DNA of 64,000 nt from Pseudomonas sp. Leaf58. GTDB taxonomy: Bacteria > Pseudomonadota > Gammaproteobacteria > Pseudomonadales > Pseudomonadaceae. This document shows, piece after piece, positions 39,467-48,524 of this stretch. Both the position numbers and the translations under genes were made by a program. The number at the start of each line of letters is the position of its first letter. Positions within the stretch are counted from its first letter, which is position 1. The stretch covers positions 997,501 to 1,061,500 of the forward strand of contig NZ_CP032677.1 of assembly GCF_003627215.1 (NCBI RefSeq), read 5' to 3'. The notes beneath the pieces are model-generated. The model was not told the origin of the DNA. It did not search any database and saw nothing but the letters and a program-made list of their open reading frames with translations.

Positions 39467-40102
39467 ATGTTGACCATCGCGCTTTCCAAAGGCCGTATTC
39501 TCGACGATACCCTGCCGTTGCTGGCCGAGGCCGGTATCGTGCCTACCGAGAACCCGGACAAGAGCCGCAAACTGATCATTCCTACCACGCAGGACGATGT
39601 GCGCCTGCTGATCGTGCGTGCCACCGACGTGCCGACCTATGTCGAGCACGGTGCTGCCGACCTGGGTGTGGCCGGCAAGGACGTGCTGATGGAGTACGGC
39701 GGCCAGGGCCTGTACGAGCCCCTGGACTTGCAGATTGCCCAGTGCAAGCTGATGACTGCTGGCGTGGTCGGCGCACCTGAGCCCAAGGGCCGTTTGCGCG
39801 TGGCTACCAAGTTCGTCAACGTAGCCAAGCGCTATTACGCCGAACAGGGCCGCCAGGTCGACATCATCAAGCTGTATGGCTCGATGGAGCTGGCGCCGCT
39901 GATCAACCTCGCCGACAAGATCATCGACGTGGTCGACACCGGCAATACCCTGCGTGCCAACGGTCTGGAACCCCAGGAACTGATCGCCACGATCAGTTCG
40001 CGCCTGGTGGTCAACAAGGCCTCCATGAAAATGCAGCACGCGCGCATCCAAAGCCTGATCGACACGCTGCGCCAAGCGGTCGAATCGCGACACCGCGGCT
40101 GA
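39467..40102 (+). CDS. hisG: ATP phosphoribosyltransferase, short form
   Basis: 211-residue catalytic subunit of histidine biosynthesis, joining ATP and PRPP. It starts [18 protein letters not shown] and has the PRPP site motif [14 protein letters not shown]. The short form lacks the C-terminal regulatory domain, so a separate HisZ is expected elsewhere. ATG 39467 is preferred over an in-frame start at 39410, with AAGGA about 11 nt upstream. Confidence 0.96.
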   Translation: MLTIALSKGRILDDTLPLLAEAGIVPTENPDKSRKLIIPTTQDDVRLLIVRATDVPTYVEHGAADLGVAGKDVLMEYGGQGLYEPLDLQIAQCKLMTAGVVGAPEPKGRLRVATKFVNVAKRYYAEQGRQVDIIKLYGSMELAPLINLADKIIDVVDTGNTLRANGLEPQELIATISSRLVVNKASMKMQHARIQSLIDTLRQAVESRHRG

Positions 40103-40109
40103 CACCTGC

Positions 40110-40175
40110 GCGCGACCTTCGCTGTCGCGCCCGTCTATCCGCGTCATAGCCATTTTTCTCGGGTGCCCGCGCGGA
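40110..40175. other. stem-loops in the hisG-hisD leader
   Basis: A perfect 7-bp hairpin (GCGCGAC-N7-GTCGCGC, 40110-40130) is followed by a longer imperfect one with ATCCGCG / CGCGGAT ends. They may act in mRNA processing between hisG and hisD. No his leader peptide is seen. Confidence 0.45.
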
Positions 40176-40228
40176 TGGACTGGTAGCCTAGGGCGCCTGA
40201 GCATTCGCTAATAATCGAGGCCCTCGCC

Positions 40229-41554
40229 ATGACCGTGTCCACTGCAATTGCCCGTCTCAACGCTGCTGATCCGGATTTCGCCCGACATCTGGATCATCTG
40301 CTGAGCTGGGAAAGTGTGTCCGATGACGCGGTCAACCAGCGCGTGCTCGACATCATCAAGGCCGTGCGCGAGCGTGGCGATGCGGCACTGGTGGAGTTCA
40401 CCCAGCGTTTCGACGGCGTTGCCGCCAACAGCATCGATGACCTGATCCTCGGCCGCGAGCGCCTGGAACTGGCCCTGACCCGCATTACCCCGGCCCAGCG
40501 CGAAGCCCTGGAAAAGGCCGCCAACCGTGTGCGCATGTACCACGAGCGGCAGAAGCAGGACTCCTGGCAGTACACCGAAGCCGATGGCACCGTGCTTGGC
40601 CAGAAGGTAACCCCGCTGGACCGCGCTGGCCTGTACGTGCCGGGTGGCAAGGCCTCGTACCCATCGTCGGTGCTGATGAACGCCATCCCGGCCAAGGTTG
40701 CCGGGGTGACAGAAGTGGTGATGGTGGTGCCGACCCCGCGTGGCGAGGTCAATGAGCTGGTGCTGGCGGCTGCCTGCATCGCCGGTGTCGACCGTGTGTT
40801 CACCGTGGGCGGCGCTCAAGCCGTCGCCGCGTTGGCCTACGGTACTGAAAGCGTGCCGCAGGTGGACAAGATCGTCGGCCCGGGCAACATCTACGTCGCC
40901 ACCGCCAAGCGCCACGTGTTCGGCCAGGTGGGCATTGACATGATTGCCGGCCCATCGGAAATCCTCGTGGTGTGCGACGGCCAGACCGACCCGGACTGGA
41001 TCGCCATGGACCTGTTCTCCCAGGCCGAGCACGACGAAGACGCCCAGGCCATTCTGGTCAGCCCGGATGCCGCGTTCCTCGATCGCGTTGCTGCCAGTAT
41101 CGACAGGTTGCTGCCGACCATGGAACGTGCCGAGATCATTGAAAAATCGATCAATGGCCGTGGCGCGCTGATCCAGGTACGTGACATGCAGCAGGCCATG
41201 GAAGTGGCAAACCGTATCGCACCGGAGCACCTGGAGCTGTCGGTGGCCGACCCGCAGGCTTGGTTGCCGCACATTCGCCACGCTGGCGCGATCTTCATGG
41301 GCCGCCACACCAGTGAAGCGCTGGGCGACTACTGCGCTGGCCCCAACCACGTACTGCCCACTTCCGGCACCGCACGTTTCTCCTCGCCACTGGGGGTGTA
41401 TGACTTCCAGAAGCGTTCGTCGATCATCTTCTGTTCCGAGGAGGGTGCGTCCGAGCTGGGCCACACGGCCTCGGTCCTGGCCCGAGGCGAGTCGCTGACC
41501 GCCCATGCCCGCAGCGCTGAATACCGTATCCTGTCCCAAGAGAAGGGGAACTGA
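40229..41554 (+). CDS. hisD: histidinol dehydrogenase
   Basis: 441-residue zinc enzyme for the last two steps to L-histidine. The family signature [11 protein letters not shown] appears near residue 160, and zinc/catalytic motifs follow as [12 protein letters not shown] and the EH of IAPEHLEL (residues about 330-337). The length fits. It is 3 bp from hisC and follows hisG at 126 bp. Confidence 0.97.
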   Translation: MTVSTAIARLNAADPDFARHLDHLLSWESVSDDAVNQRVLDIIKAVRERGDAALVEFTQRFDGVAANSIDDLILGRERLELALTRITPAQREALEKAANRVRMYHERQKQDSWQYTEADGTVLGQKVTPLDRAGLYVPGGKASYPSSVLMNAIPAKVAGVTEVVMVVPTPRGEVNELVLAAACIAGVDRVFTVGGAQAVAALAYGTESVPQVDKIVGPGNIYVATAKRHVFGQVGIDMIAGPSEILVVCDGQTDPDWIAMDLFSQAEHDEDAQAILVSPDAAFLDRVAASIDRLLPTMERAEIIEKSINGRGALIQVRDMQQAMEVANRIAPEHLELSVADPQAWLPHIRHAGAIFMGRHTSEALGDYCAGPNHVLPTSGTARFSSPLGVYDFQKRSSIIFCSEEGASELGHTASVLARGESLTAHARSAEYRILSQEKGN

Positions 41555-41556
41555 GC

Positions 41557-42603
41557 ATGAGTCGATTCTGGAGCCCCTTCGTCAAGGACCTGGTGCCTTA
41601 CGTGCCGGGCGAGCAGCCCAAGCTGGCCCGCCTGGTCAAGCTCAACACCAACGAAAACCCCTATGGCCCGTCGCCCAAGGCGCTGGAGGCCATGCGCGGT
41701 GAACTGAACGACAACCTGCGCCTGTACCCAGACCCGAACGGTGACCGGCTGAAGCAGGCGGTGGCTGAGTACTACGGGGTTACCCCGGCGCACGTGTTTG
41801 TCGGCAACGGCTCGGATGAGGTGCTAGCGCACATTTTCCACGGTTTGTTCCAGCACGATGCACCGCTGTTGTTCCCGGATATCAGCTACAGCTTCTACCC
41901 GGTCTACTGCGGCCTGTACGGCATCGCCTTCGAGCAAGTAGCGCTGGATGAACAGTTCCAGATCCGCATCGAGGACTACAACAAGCCCAACGCCGGCATC
42001 ATCTTCCCCAACCCCAATGCACCGACCGGCTGCCTGATGCCGCTGCAGGTGGTGGAGCAGTTGCTGCAGGCCAACCGCGATTCGGTGGTGGTGGTCGATG
42101 AGGCGTACATCGACTTCGGTGGCGAAACTGCCATCAGCCTGGTGCACCGCTACGACAACCTGCTGGTTACCCAAACCTTGTCGAAGTCGCGCTCGCTGGC
42201 TGGGCTGCGGGTTGGCCTGGCAGTGGGCCACCCGGACCTGATCGAGGCGTTGGAGCGGATCAAGAACAGCTTCAACTCCTACCCGCTGGACCGTGCGGCG
42301 ATCGTGGGTGCAGCGGTGGCGTTTGAAGACCGCGCGTATTTCGACGAAACCTGCCGCAAGGTGATCGACAGCCGCGAGGTGCTGGTCGGGCAGCTGCAGG
42401 CCAAGGGCTTCGAAGTGCTGCCATCGGCGGCCAACTTCATCTTCGCCCGCCACCCACAGCAGGATGCCGGCGAGCTGGCAGCACGCCTGCGCGAGCAGGG
42501 CGTGATCGTGCGCCACTTCAAACAGCCGCGCATCGCCCAGTTCCTGCGCATTACCATCGGCACGCCAGAGATGAACCAAGCGCTGCTCGATGCGTTGAAC
42601 TGA
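41557..42603 (+). CDS. hisC: histidinol-phosphate aminotransferase
   Basis: 348-residue class II aminotransferase that uses PLP to make histidinol phosphate. It has [19 protein letters not shown] at the start, [10 protein letters not shown] for the cofactor phosphate, and the PLP lysine in [14 protein letters not shown]. Its ATG lies 3 bp after the hisD stop. A second hisC is common in pseudomonads; this one is the copy in the hisGDC cluster. Confidence 0.95.
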   Translation: MSRFWSPFVKDLVPYVPGEQPKLARLVKLNTNENPYGPSPKALEAMRGELNDNLRLYPDPNGDRLKQAVAEYYGVTPAHVFVGNGSDEVLAHIFHGLFQHDAPLLFPDISYSFYPVYCGLYGIAFEQVALDEQFQIRIEDYNKPNAGIIFPNPNAPTGCLMPLQVVEQLLQANRDSVVVVDEAYIDFGGETAISLVHRYDNLLVTQTLSKSRSLAGLRVGLAVGHPDLIEALERIKNSFNSYPLDRAAIVGAAVAFEDRAYFDETCRKVIDSREVLVGQLQAKGFEVLPSAANFIFARHPQQDAGELAARLREQGVIVRHFKQPRIAQFLRITIGTPEMNQALLDALN

Positions 42604-42662
42604 CGGTATCGCCAACTGCCGCACGCCGCCCCAGCAATCTTTGCATCAAAGCTGAAATCCTG

Positions 42663-42745
42663 GGGCCGCGTTGCGGCCCATCGCCCTCAAACCCTGCGCG
42701 TCCCTGTGGGAGCTGCCGGCGATGGGCTGCGTAGCAGCCCCAAGA
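42663..42745. repeat. REP-like element, type B (degenerate)
   Basis: GGGGCCGCGTTGCGGCCC hairpin on the left and GTGGGAGCTGCCGGCGATGG on the right, with GGCTGCGTAGCAGCCC after it. It resembles the type B repeat near rlmF but only one full unit remains. Confidence 0.6.
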
Positions 42746-42815
42746 ACGCTGGCTTTACCGATTCGCTCGAGATCCAGTAAGCTGCGCCAATTCATCGGAT
42801 GATTGGGTGAGTGTA

Positions 42816-43466
42816 ATGCGTACCGAGTTGACCAAGCGCTCCCTGGTCGAACTGGCGGTTGAGCGCCTGCGCGAGCGTATCGTGCTGGGCGATTGGCTGG
42901 TCGGCCAGCGTTTGCCTACCGAGCCGGAACTGGCCCTGCAGTTGGGCATCAGCCGCAATACCGTGCGTGAAGCGATGCGCGTGCTGGCGTTCAGCGGCCT
43001 GGTGGAAGTCCGCCAAGGCGACGGCAGTTATCTGCGCACGGCCCAGGACCCGCTGCAGGCCGTGCAGGCGATGTCCCGTTGCACCGCCGAGCAGGCCCGT
43101 GAAACCCGTCACATCCTCGAAGCCGAGGCCATCGGCCTGGCCGCCTTGCGCCGTACGGATGCCGACCTGCAAACCCTGCATGACGCTTTGGCCAACAGTG
43201 CTGGGCACTTTCACGGTGATGTCGATGCCTATGTGGCCTGTGACCTGGTGTTCCACCAGCGGCTGGTGGATGCAGCCCACAACCCCGCCTTGAGCGAGCT
43301 GTACCGGTACTTTTCCGGGGTGGTGGCTGCCGCGCTGCAGCACAACATGGCGACCGTGCCACGCTGCCAGGCCACGTTCGACCTGCATGGGCAGATCCTC
43401 GACGCCATCGAGCAACGTGATGCGGAGCGGGCCAAGCGCCTGAGCCGCACCCTTATCGAATCCTGA
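42816..43466 (+). CDS. GntR-family transcriptional regulator, FadR subfamily (FCD domain)
   Basis: 216-residue repressor or activator with an N-terminal winged helix (RLRERIVLGDWLVGQRLPTE then LQLGISRNTVREAMRVLAF) and a C-terminal FCD ligand-binding domain in which Asp/His residues (DLVFHQRLVDAA, DLHGQI) would hold a metal. FCD ligands are usually small organic acids. The target is likely the MFS gene that starts 13 bp downstream. The start is uncertain: ATG 42816 is used, but GTG 42807 is possible. Confidence 0.9.
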   Translation: MRTELTKRSLVELAVERLRERIVLGDWLVGQRLPTEPELALQLGISRNTVREAMRVLAFSGLVEVRQGDGSYLRTAQDPLQAVQAMSRCTAEQARETRHILEAEAIGLAALRRTDADLQTLHDALANSAGHFHGDVDAYVACDLVFHQRLVDAAHNPALSELYRYFSGVVAAALQHNMATVPRCQATFDLHGQILDAIEQRDAERAKRLSRTLIES

Positions 43467-43479
43467 CCCCGAGAAGGCC

Positions 43480-44760
43480 ATGGCTGAATCCATCACCCGT
43501 AATACCCCGCCGAGCGAGCGGAACCTCGATGAGTTGCTGATAGACGCCGAGGCTGACGACGAGCAGGTCCAGCACCAGCCGCCGCCGCTGCAGCGGCCCT
43601 GGCTGTTGTTGCTCGGCCTGGTGCTGGTGGCGTTGAACCTGCGCCCGGCACTGTCGAGCATGGCACCGGTGCTGGGCCAGGTAGCCGAAGGCCTGGGGCT
43701 CAATGCTTCGCAGGCAGGCTTGCTGACCACCTTGCCGGTGCTGTGCCTGGGCTTGTTCGCCCCCTTGGCGCCGCTGCTGGCGCGGCGCTTTGGCAGCGAA
43801 CGGGTGATCCTCGGCATCCTGGTAACCTTGGCACTGGGTATTGTGTTACGCAGCAGCCTAGGGGCAACCGGGGTGTTTCTCGGCAGCCTGATGGCGGGGG
43901 CCAGTATCGGGATCATTGGCGTGTTGTTGCCGGGTATCGTCAAGCGCGACTTCCCGCAGCACGCTGGCGCGCTGACTGGGGTGTACACCATGGCTTTGTG
44001 CCTGGGTGCGGCCATGGCGGCGGGTGCCACAGTACCTTTGGCCCAGCATTTTAACGGCAGCTGGGCGTTGGGGCTGGGCTTTTGGGTGCTGCCGGCCCTG
44101 CTGGCCATGCTGGTATGGCTGCCGCAAGCCCGCCATGGCCATGGCCTGCACAAGGTGGCCTATCGGGTGCGTGGCCTGTGGCGTGACCCGCTGGCCTGGC
44201 AGGTGACCTTTTACATGGGCCTGCAGTCGTCGCTGGCCTACATCGTCTTCGGCTGGTTACCGTCGATCCTGATTGGCCGTGGCCTGAGCCCGACCGAGGC
44301 GGGGCTGGTGCTGTCGGGCTCGGTGATCGTGCAGTTGGTCAGCTCGCTCAGTGCGCCTTGGCTGGCCACGCGCGGCAAGGACCAGCGCCTGGCGATCGTG
44401 CTGGTCATGTTGATTACCTTGGCTGGCTTGTTCGGCTGCCTGTACGCACCGCTTTCCGGGCTTTGGGGTTGGGCGGTGGTGTTGGGCCTGGGGCAGGGCG
44501 GTACCTTTGCGCTGGCGCTAACCTTGATCGTGCTGCGCTCGAAGGATGCCCACGTGGCGGCGAACCTGTCGAGCATGGCCCAAGGGGTGGGCTACACGCT
44601 GGCGTCGTTGGGGCCGTTCGCGGTGGGCCTGGTGCATGACCTGACCGGGGGCTGGGCGGCAGTGGGTTGGATCTTTGCCGTGTTGGGGCTTGGCGCCATC
44701 GTGTTCGGGCTAGGGGCTGGGCGGGCTTTGCACGTGCAGGTGACCAGCGAAAGAGTTTGA
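43480..44760 (+). CDS. MFS transporter, CynX/NimT family
   Basis: 426-residue major facilitator with 12 membrane helices after a polar, acidic N-terminus of about 45 residues. The CynX-type start of helix 1 is LVLVALNLRPALSSMAPVLGQV. E. coli CynX is linked to cyanate, and NimT exports 2-nitroimidazole. The true substrate here is unknown. It is coupled to the FadR-type gene upstream. Confidence 0.88.
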   Translation: MAESITRNTPPSERNLDELLIDAEADDEQVQHQPPPLQRPWLLLLGLVLVALNLRPALSSMAPVLGQVAEGLGLNASQAGLLTTLPVLCLGLFAPLAPLLARRFGSERVILGILVTLALGIVLRSSLGATGVFLGSLMAGASIGIIGVLLPGIVKRDFPQHAGALTGVYTMALCLGAAMAAGATVPLAQHFNGSWALGLGFWVLPALLAMLVWLPQARHGHGLHKVAYRVRGLWRDPLAWQVTFYMGLQSSLAYIVFGWLPSILIGRGLSPTEAGLVLSGSVIVQLVSSLSAPWLATRGKDQRLAIVLVMLITLAGLFGCLYAPLSGLWGWAVVLGLGQGGTFALALTLIVLRSKDAHVAANLSSMAQGVGYTLASLGPFAVGLVHDLTGGWAAVGWIFAVLGLGAIVFGLGAGRALHVQVTSERV

Positions 44761-44859
44761 AGCTGATGTTGGCAGCCCCGGCGATAGGGCCGGTACTGGT
44801 ATAAGAAAGCGGGGCAGATTATCGTGCTGCTTTCTACCCCCAGGACGGACCAGCCCCCA

Positions 44860-45333
44860 ATGAGCGACGCCAACCGCGACCTGATTACCCGTTTTTACCA
44901 GGCCTTCAAGCGCCTGGACGCCGAGGCCATGGTGGCCTGCTACAGCGACGATATCGTTTTCAGCGACCCGGTATTCGGCACCCTGCGCGGTAAGGATGCT
45001 GGCGATATGTGGCGAATGCTGACCTCGCGAGCAAAGGACTTCACCCTGACCTTCGACAACGTCCGCGCCGATGAGCGCACTGGTGGGGCGCACTGGGTGG
45101 CCACCTACCTGTTCAGCCAAACCGGCCGCACGGTGGTCAACGATATCCAGGCGCGTTTCGTGATCCGCGATGGGCTGATTTGCCAGCATGATGACCACTT
45201 CGACCTGTGGCGCTGGTCGCGGCAGGCGCTGGGCGTGCCCGGCATGCTGTTGGGCTGGTCGCCGCTGGTGCAGAACAAGGTACGCCTGCAGGCGTTCAAG
45301 GGGTTGCGCGCCTTCCAGCAGACTCAGGGCTGA
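44860..45333 (+). CDS. nuclear transport factor 2 (SnoaL-like) family protein
   Basis: 157-residue small alpha+beta barrel protein of the NTF2-like superfamily. It starts [22 protein letters not shown] and has the family core [18 protein letters not shown] and [15 protein letters not shown]. Function is not defined; relatives include isomerases and scaffold proteins for small ligands. The ATG has only a distant AGGAC site. It lies 100 bp after the MFS gene and nearly abuts the GIY-YIG gene. Confidence 0.85.
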   Translation: MSDANRDLITRFYQAFKRLDAEAMVACYSDDIVFSDPVFGTLRGKDAGDMWRMLTSRAKDFTLTFDNVRADERTGGAHWVATYLFSQTGRTVVNDIQARFVIRDGLICQHDDHFDLWRWSRQALGVPGMLLGWSPLVQNKVRLQAFKGLRAFQQTQG

Positions 45334-45338
45334 GCGAA

Positions 45339-45623
45339 GTGGTCGAAACCGCTGTTGGCAAACCTTGGTATGTCTACCTGGTGCGGGCCGCCAATGGTTC
45401 GTTGTATTGCGGCATCAGCGATGATCCGCAGCGGCGCTTTCTGGCGCATCAGAAAGGGCAGGGCGCACGTTATTTCAAGACCAGCCCGGCCCAGGCACTG
45501 GTGTATGTGGAGCAATGGCCGGACAAGGGCGAGGCCCTGCGCCAGGAACGGCTGGTGAAGCGGCTGCGCAAGTCGGCCAAGGAGGCGCTGGTGGCATCTT
45601 ATGGCGCCTCTACCGCGATCTAG
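45339..45623 (+). CDS. GIY-YIG nuclease family protein (YhbQ-like)
   Basis: 94-residue single-domain protein with the GIY-YIG motif as [20 protein letters not shown], the catalytic Arg in [16 protein letters not shown] and the Glu in [18 protein letters not shown]. It resembles UvrC-N-like YhbQ/YazA, whose role in DNA repair is not clear. GTG 45339 is used; no strong Shine-Dalgarno site is present, so it may be translated by coupling to the preceding gene, whose stop is 5 bp away. Confidence 0.87.
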   Translation: MVETAVGKPWYVYLVRAANGSLYCGISDDPQRRFLAHQKGQGARYFKTSPAQALVYVEQWPDKGEALRQERLVKRLRKSAKEALVASYGASTAI

Positions 45624-45644
45624 CGCCGCTTCGCGCCCGATCGT

Positions 45645-45741
45645 CGGCAAGCCAACGCCCCCCCCGACCGTGAAGACCTCAAGGCCTGCGCAGTACCTGC
45701 GGGAGCTGGCTTACGGCGATGGGCTGCGCAGCAGCCCCGGG
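45645..45741. repeat. REP pair, type B (degenerate)
   Basis: GATCGTCGGCAAGCCAACGC on the left and GGGAGCTGGCTTACGGCGATGG on the right, followed by GGCTGCGCAGCAGCCCC. It lies between convergent GIY-YIG and yejK genes and could separate them. Confidence 0.65.
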
Positions 45742-45745
45742 GTTA

Positions 45746-46753
45746 TCAGTCCTTACGGCGTTTGAGCTGATCGACCAGGGTGGTCGGCAGCCCCTTGATG
45801 ATCAAAGTCCCTGCTGCCTCGTCATACTCCACCTTGTCTCCCAGCAGATGCGCCTCGAAGCTGATCGACAGCCCCTCGGCGCGGCCGGTGAAACGGCGGA
45901 ACTGGTTGAGGGTGCGCTTGTCTGCGGGAATTTCCGGCGACAGGCCGTAGTCCTTGTTGCGGATGTGGTCGTAGAACGCCTTTGGCCGGTCCTCGTCGAT
46001 CAGGCTGGACAGCTCTTCCAGCGTGACCGGTTCGCCCAGCTTGGTCTGGGTAGTGGCGTATTCGACCAGGGTCTGGGTTTTTTCGCGGGCGGATTCTTCC
46101 GGCAGGTCTTCGCTCTCGACAAAGTCGCTGAAAGCCTTGAGCAGGGTGCGCGTTTCGCCTGGGCCGTCGACGCCTTCCTGGCAACCGATGAAGTCGCGGA
46201 AGTAATCGGAAACCTTCTTGCCGTTCTTGCCTTTGATAAACGAAATGTACTGTTTGGAGTTCTGGTTGTTCTTCCACTCCGAGAGATTGATGCGCGCCGC
46301 CAGGTGCAGCTGCCCAAGGTCGAGGTGACGCGAAGGTGTCACGTCGAGCTCGGCGTTCACTGCCACGCCTTCGCTGTGGTGCAGCAGGGCGATCGCCAGG
46401 TACTCGGTCATGCCTTGCTGGTAGTGAGCAAACAGGATGTGGCCGCCGGTGGACAGGTTGGACTCTTCCATCAGCTTTTGCAGGTGCTCCACAGCCACGC
46501 GGCTGAAGGCGGTGAAGTCCTTTTCTTGGTCCAGGTACTGCTTCAGCCAGCCGCTCAGCGGGTAGGCGCCCGACTCGCCGTGGAAAAAGCCCCAGGCCTT
46601 GCCTTGCTTGGCGTTGTAGCTGTCGTTGAGGTCGGCCAGCAGGTTTTCGATGGCGTCGGAGGCGGCCAGTTCTGAGTCGCGGGCATGCAGCACGGCGGGG
46701 CTGCCATCAGGCTTCTTGTCGATCAGGTGAACGATGCAATGACGGATTGGCAT
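45746..46753 (-). CDS. yejK: nucleoid-associated protein YejK (NdpA)
   Basis: 335-residue nucleoid-associated protein of the YejK/NdpA family, spread over the chromosome and known to affect topoisomerase activity. It starts [21 protein letters not shown] and ends [14 protein letters not shown]. The length matches E. coli YejK (335). ATG 46753 is preferred over a longer start at 46774. It is divergent from hupN, another DNA-architecture gene, with 371 bp between them. Confidence 0.95.
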   Translation of the reverse strand: MPIRHCIVHLIDKKPDGSPAVLHARDSELAASDAIENLLADLNDSYNAKQGKAWGFFHGESGAYPLSGWLKQYLDQEKDFTAFSRVAVEHLQKLMEESNLSTGGHILFAHYQQGMTEYLAIALLHHSEGVAVNAELDVTPSRHLDLGQLHLAARINLSEWKNNQNSKQYISFIKGKNGKKVSDYFRDFIGCQEGVDGPGETRTLLKAFSDFVESEDLPEESAREKTQTLVEYATTQTKLGEPVTLEELSSLIDEDRPKAFYDHIRNKDYGLSPEIPADKRTLNQFRRFTGRAEGLSISFEAHLLGDKVEYDEAAGTLIIKGLPTTLVDQLKRRKD

Positions 46754-47124
46754 GAAATTCTCGGCGAGCTGCAAAAGGCGCCCAGTTTAACCTAGACACC
46801 AGGTGATGCAGTGGCCGGATGTTGGCAGAAATGCCGGTTGTTCGTTTTTTGTTCAGTTTTGTGCGTTTTAGGCTAAAACCCCCGAAAAACCTGCATTAAA
46901 TCGAAGTGCGCAGCGGATATTTATCCGCTCCTGTGGTAGCTTTGCGCGGTCTTGTGCCCCCTCCTGTGGCGCATTGCTGGCAGCGTGCTGTCGTCGTGTC
47001 GAACCAAACGCCGATTTACGTATCTACATACGCGATTGGCGCGGCCCTCCACTTTCAGGGGCTGGCCCGATAACGTCGTCGTTCGCTGCATAACCATCGA
47101 ATTTGATAGGGAAGGAACATCACC
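46754..47124. other. divergent intergenic region yejK / hupN with palindromes
   Basis: 371 bp with no gene. It contains two perfect palindromes: GTTTTAG-G-CTAAAAC at 46865-46879 and AGCGGATA-TT-TATCCGCT at 46912-46929, the second set in a REP-like context (CGCTCCTGTGG). The hupN-side half must hold its promoter, but I found no strong -35/-10 pair. AAGGAA lies about 8 nt before the hupN ATG. Confidence 0.6.
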
Positions 47125-47406
47125 ATGGCATTGACCAAAGACCAACTGATTGCCGACATCGCCGAATCGATCGCCGCGCCAAAAGCCACCGCCAAGAACG
47201 CACTGGAGCAACTGGGCCAGATCGTTGCCGACCAACTGGAAAACGGCGCTGAAATCACCCTGCCAGGCATCGGCAAGCTGAAAGTCTCCGAGCGTCCTGC
47301 CCGTACCGGCCGCAACCCTTCGACTGGCGCTGCCATCGAAATCGCTGCCAAGAAAGTCGTCAAGTTCGTTCCAGCCAAAGTGCTGACCGACGCCATCAAC
47401 AAGTAA
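47125..47406 (+). CDS. hupN: HU family DNA-binding protein HupN
   Basis: 93-residue histone-like protein that bends and compacts DNA. The family start ALTKDQLIADIAESI, the conserved loop GAEITLPGIGKLKVSERPAR with the Pro intercalation arm TGRNPSTGAAIEIAA and the end VLTDAINK are clear. P. putida has three HU genes (hupA, hupB, hupN); its place beside rlmF and valS supports hupN. It is a single-gene unit, closed by a strong terminator. Confidence 0.9.
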   Translation: MALTKDQLIADIAESIAAPKATAKNALEQLGQIVADQLENGAEITLPGIGKLKVSERPARTGRNPSTGAAIEIAAKKVVKFVPAKVLTDAINK

Positions 47407-47423
47407 TTGTTGCAGCGTTGAGC

Positions 47424-47458
47424 AAACCGCGCCCGGCTTGCCCGGGCGCGGTTTTTTT
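47424..47458 (+). terminator. intrinsic terminator of hupN
   Basis: Perfect 10-bp stem (CCGCGCCCGG / CCGGGCGCGG) with a CTTGC loop and seven T residues. It reaches the stop codon of the convergent rlmF. Confidence 0.92.
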
Positions 47459-48407
47459 ATGCCTGTGGTTTACGCCGGGCGTGCCAGGCCTGGCGCGCAG
47501 TGTCGTCCTGGAAGCTCCAGGCGACCATGCGGCTGTGTTTCTGCCCTTGGCCCATTTCGACAATGCGCACGGCCTTGGCGCCGGCCTTCTTCAGCGCGGC
47601 TTCGATGCCTGGCAGGTTGCTGGCCTTGGATACCAGGGTGGTAAACCACAGTACCCGCTCAGCGTATTGCACGCTTTCGCCAACCAGTTGGGTGACGAAG
47701 CGGATCTCGCCACCTTCGCACCACAGCTCATTGTTCTGCCCACCGAAGTTGAGCACCGGCAGCTTGCGCTTGGGGTCTTGCTTGCCGAGGTTCTTCCACT
47801 TGCGCTGACTACCCCGGGTGGCTTCGTCGCGCGAGGCATGGAAGGGCGGGTTGCACAGCGTCAGGTCGAAGCGTTCGTCCTCCTGCAGCAGGCCGCTGAG
47901 GATGTGCGCACGGTTGGTCTGTTGGCGCAGGTTGATGGCCTTGCCCAGGCCATTGGCCTGGACGATGGCTTTGGCCGACGCCAGGGCCAGCGGGTCGATG
48001 TCTGAACCGAGGAAGCGCCAGCGGTAGTCGCTGTGGCCCAGCAGCGGATAGATGCAGTTGGCGCCCACGCCGATGTCCAGTGCGCGCACCTGGGCACCCT
48101 TGGGGATCTCGCCGGCATTGTCATCGGCCAGCAGGTCGGCGGCAACGTGGATGTAGTCGGCGCGACCGGGAATGGGTGGGCACAGGTAGTCAGCGGGGAT
48201 ATCCCAGTGCTGGATACCGTACTGGGCCTTGAGCAAGGCACGGTTGAACACCCGCACCGCTTCGGGGTTGGCGAAGTCGATACTGGGTTTGCCGTGGGGG
48301 TTGGTGATGGTGAAGCGCGCCAGGTCAGGGTGGGCCTTGATCAGGCTGGGGAAGTCGTAGCGGCCTTGGTGGCGGTTGCGCGGGTGCAGGGTGGGTTTCT
48401 GGGTCAT
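47457..48407 (-). CDS. rlmF: 23S rRNA (adenine(1618)-N(6))-methyltransferase
   Basis: 316-residue SAM-dependent enzyme that methylates A1618 of 23S rRNA. SAM motif I is [18 protein letters not shown] and the catalytic motif IV of N6-adenine enzymes is LCNPPFHAS. The start [17 protein letters not shown] is the RlmF signature. It ends next to the hupN terminator and is separated from valS by a REP pair. Confidence 0.95.
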   Translation of the reverse strand: MTQKPTLHPRNRHQGRYDFPSLIKAHPDLARFTITNPHGKPSIDFANPEAVRVFNRALLKAQYGIQHWDIPADYLCPPIPGRADYIHVAADLLADDNAGEIPKGAQVRALDIGVGANCIYPLLGHSDYRWRFLGSDIDPLALASAKAIVQANGLGKAINLRQQTNRAHILSGLLQEDERFDLTLCNPPFHASRDEATRGSQRKWKNLGKQDPKRKLPVLNFGGQNNELWCEGGEIRFVTQLVGESVQYAERVLWFTTLVSKASNLPGIEAALKKAGAKAVRIVEMGQGQKHSRMVAWSFQDDTARQAWHARRKPQA

Positions 48408-48424
48408 CGTTGGGTCCTGAAAAG

Positions 48425-48505
48425 CATCGCCGGCAAGCCAGCTCCCCCAGGTACAGCGCTTTCCTGTGGGAGCTGGCTTGCCGGCGATGGGCTGCTAAGC
48501 AGCCC
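48425..48505. repeat. REP pair, type B
   Basis: The best type B copy: arms CATCGCCGGCAAGCCAGCTC and its exact complement around CCAGG-N11-CCTG. The adjoining GGGCTGC-TAA-GCAGCCC hairpin is at 48489-48505. It lies between valS and rlmF, both read on the minus strand. Confidence 0.85.
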
Positions 48506-48524
48506 GCTATGGCTTCACTTTTGA

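Noticed and set aside
40103..40228. Histidine attenuator with leader peptide before hisD
   Set aside because: Hairpins are present, but no short open frame rich in His codons is seen on the plus strand.
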